Part shown: piece by piece, positions 5,666 to 6,829 of the stretch
Layout of the letters: every line of letters begins with the position of its first letter
How positions within the stretch are numbered: position 1 is the stretch's first letter
Assembly (NCBI GenBank): GCA_030146605.1
Contig: JASLBO010000364.1
Coordinates: 1-6,829, forward strand
Direction of reading: 5' to 3'
DNA: 6,829 bases
Origin: Sphingomonas sp.
GTDB taxonomy: Bacteria > Pseudomonadota > Alphaproteobacteria > Sphingomonadales > Sphingomonadaceae
The notes under the pieces: generated by a model
What the model was told of the DNA's origin: nothing
The model's database searches: none
The model's input: the letters and a program-made list of their open reading frames with translations, nothing else
Made by a program: the position numbers and the translations under genes

Positions 5666-5726
5666 GCCCGCGCTCAATGTGCCCGAGGGACCTCCGGCTG
5701 CGCCTCGTCGTTGTCGCTGCTCACCC

Positions 5727-5731
5727 GGAGG
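5727..5731 (+). promoter_or_regulatory. Ribosome binding site for the 36-residue acidic protein
   Basis: GGAGG lies 6 bases before ATG at 5738. It directly abuts an earlier in-frame ATG at 5732, which is therefore too close to be the start. Confidence 0.7.
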
Positions 5732-5737
5732 ATGTCG

Positions 5738-5848
5738 ATGACGCACGATCCCGAAGACGAAGCCGAGCCGCAGAACGAGTCCGACGCGCTGGAGAAGGCG
5801 CAGGAAGAAGCCGCCGAAGAACGCGAGGAAGAGGGCGGCTATCAGTAA
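5738..5848 (+). CDS. Very acidic 36-residue protein, unknown function
   Basis: A short reading frame begins MTHDPEDEAEPQNESDALEK and ends EEGGYQ. Of 36 residues, 12 are Glu and 3 Asp against one Lys and one Arg. Residues about 17-32 (ALEKAQEEAAEEREEE) should form a single charged helix, flanked by disordered ends. There is no signal or membrane segment. Support for a real gene is a strong GGAGG at ideal distance, a terminator upstream that isolates it from the preceding gene, a clean stop, and a composition far from that of random GC-rich frames. I have an impression of similar short acidic proteins in sphingomonads but no named family. It sits tail-to-tail with the tautomerase, 9 bases apart. 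No clear promoter is visible in 5666-5726. Confidence 0.65.
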   Translation: MTHDPEDEAEPQNESDALEKAQEEAAEEREEEGGYQ

Positions 5849-5873
5849 GCGGGCGCTTTAGTCCTTCGCCCGC
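5849..5873. terminator. Hairpin between convergent gene ends, possible weak two-way terminator
   Basis: GCGGGCG (5849-5855) and CGCCCGC (5867-5873) pair perfectly over 7 bp with an 11-base loop. The stem starts at the base after the acidic protein's stop and overlaps the tautomerase's last codons. No T-run follows on either strand, so any terminator role is tentative. Confidence 0.35.
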
Positions 5874-6070
5874 CATTCCTCGGGCACCACGAACACTTTG
5901 TCCGCGCGGGCATAGCCGCCATCGGGAACGTCCTCGATCAGCACCATGGTGTGCGCCCGCGCGCCTTCGCCGAAATAGTCGACGAGCATCGCGGTGGTGC
6001 GGTGCGCCAGCTCTTCCTTCTGCGCCCGTGAAAGGGCTGCCTGCGGAAGCTTGAAGTTGGCAAACGGCAT
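5858..6070 (-). CDS. 4-oxalocrotonate tautomerase family protein
   Basis: A 70-residue protein of the small tautomerase family, whose members use an N-terminal proline as general base and form hexamers. The start is ATG at 6070, giving MPFANFKLP: after methionine removal Pro1 becomes the catalytic residue. AAGGA lies 9 bases upstream. An upstream in-frame ATG at 6100 would bury the proline behind ten residues and is rejected. The order strand (2-8), helix (14-33), strand with TMVLIEDVPDGGYARAD (41-57) matches the beta-alpha-beta unit; the EDVP and GGY segments are typical. The physiological substrate is unknown. It lies 64 bases downstream of a short-chain dehydrogenase gene on the same strand, probably co-transcribed. 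Confidence 0.88.
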   Translation of the reverse strand: MPFANFKLPQAALSRAQKEELAHRTTAMLVDYFGEGARAHTMVLIEDVPDGGYARADKVFVVPEEWRAKD

Positions 6071-6134
6071 GATGATCAATCCTTGTGGTTCACGGCACAT
6101 GGGCCGGACACGGTTTCAACGTCGTGGGGCTGGT

Positions 6135-6829
6135 TCAGCCCTGCCCCTCGCGCGCCGCGCGCGCACGTTCGTTGAGCTGCTGCAAGGCCGCATCGAAGCG
6201 CCCCTCGGCCTCGGCGTTGCGCAGGAACTTGACCCGCTCGACGAGTATCTCTGCCGGGGTCGGCTGCTCCCCGAACAGTGCCATTACCTCGTCGATGAAT
6301 TCGTCGAGCGGCTGATAGCCCGGCCGGCTCTCCTGCCCCGGCGTGAGGCCTGTCTGCACCGCCGGCGGTGCCAGCTCGATCACCTCGACCTTGCCCTTCA
6401 GCGCGTCGCGCAGCGACACGGTGTAGCTATGGATCGCGGCCTTGGTCGCGTTGTAGGTCGGCGTATCGACCAGCGGAACGAAGGCCAGACCGGAGGTCAC
6501 GTTGACGATCGCCGCATCAGCCTGCGCGGTCAGGTGATCGATCAGGACATTGGCCAAGCGGATCGGGCCAAGCAGATTGGTGGTGATCGTCGCTTCGGCG
6601 TCGTTCAGGTCACGCCGCGTGTCGAGCGTCTCGAACCGCATGATCCCGGCATTGTTGATCAGCACGTTGAGCGTCGGATGCTCGGCCACCACTCGTCTGG
6701 CGAAGTCCTCGACGCCCTCCGCGCTCTCGACGTCGAGCACCATGGCGAACATGCCTTCGCGGCCCGCCGTCACTGCATCGAGCGCGTCCTGCCGCCGCCC
6801 CGCGACGATCACCCGGTTGCCAAGCGCAT
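6135..6829 (-). CDS. Short-chain dehydrogenase/reductase (SDR), 5' end outside window
   Basis: The C-terminal 230 or so residues of a classical SDR, an NAD(P)-dependent oxidoreductase. The visible part opens with ALGNRVIVAGRR, which is strand 2 of the Rossmann fold; the TGxxxGIG cofactor motif must lie just beyond the right edge. It continues with LINNAGIM (NNAG at 6656-6645), TTNLLG, the catalytic serine in NVTSG (codon 6494-6492), and YNATK with catalytic tyrosine (6455-6453) and lysine (6443-6441). The pattern resembles DltE-like SDRs (COG3967), but the substrate cannot be read from sequence. A GTG at 6812 could be mistaken for the start; it is an internal valine in strand 2. A short hairpin, GGGCTG / CAGCCC (6127-6141), overlaps the stop. 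It precedes the tautomerase gene in a probable two-gene operon. Confidence 0.9.
   Translation of the reverse strand, partial: ALGNRVIVAGRRQDALDAVTAGREGMFAMVLDVESAEGVEDFARRVVAEHPTLNVLINNAGIMRFETLDTRRDLNDAEATITTNLLGPIRLANVLIDHLTAQADAAIVNVTSGLAFVPLVDTPTYNATKAAIHSYTVSLRDALKGKVEVIELAPPAVQTGLTPGQESRPGYQPLDEFIDEVMALFGEQPTPAEILVERVKFLRNAEAEGRFDAALQQLNERARAAREGQG

Noticed and set aside
6071..6100. Ten extra N-terminal residues for the tautomerase
   Set aside because: They would bury the catalytic N-terminal proline, and AAGGA is placed for the ATG at 6070.
1..6829. CRISPR arrays, tRNA genes, insertion sequences, toxin-antitoxin or phage-defence genes
   Set aside because: Looked for on both strands by eye. 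No regularly spaced repeats, cloverleaf with CCA-type end, transposase motif or defence domain was recognised.

Overview
The window looks like chromosomal DNA from a GC-rich alphaproteobacterium, most likely Sphingomonadales (Sphingomonas-like). This is judged from base composition, the style of the proteins and the two kinds of paired hairpin repeats. It is inference, since no 16S or other marker gene is present. There is no rRNA, tRNA, CRISPR array, transposase or phage gene.

Left part (1-2984). A cysteine desulfurase-type PLP enzyme runs leftward off the edge. It is divergent, across a short promoter region, from a 218-residue alpha/beta hydrolase. A pair of mirror-image REP-like hairpins (1586-1666) follows the hydrolase. 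It separates the hydrolase from a leftward three-gene operon: a threonine/serine dehydratase, then two tiny two-helix membrane proteins whose frames overlap by 1 and 4 bases.

Centre (2985-5665). This is the most coherent part and appears to be a polyamine module. A roughly 100-nt leader can fold so that an 11-bp helix hides the Shine-Dalgarno sequence of an ornithine decarboxylase gene, which starts with TTG. It is a good candidate for the alphaproteobacterial speF leader RNA. After a second inverted-repeat element comes a deoxyhypusine-synthase-family gene, closed by a textbook intrinsic terminator. The enzyme keeps the catalytic lysine and NAD/polyamine fold of deoxyhypusine synthase but has changed spermidine-contacting residues. 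Bacteria have no eIF5A, so the most economical reading is that the decarboxylase makes putrescine and the second enzyme joins aminobutyl groups to make sym-homospermidine or a related amine. Homospermidine is a chemotaxonomic hallmark of Sphingomonas.

Right part (5666-6829). A very acidic 36-residue protein (strong RBS, too short for usual gene callers) converges on a leftward pair: a short-chain dehydrogenase/reductase cut by the right edge, followed by a 70-residue 4-oxalocrotonate-tautomerase-family protein with the catalytic N-terminal proline.

Four of the genes with visible starts appear to use TTG or GTG, so default ATG calling would misplace or miss several of them.
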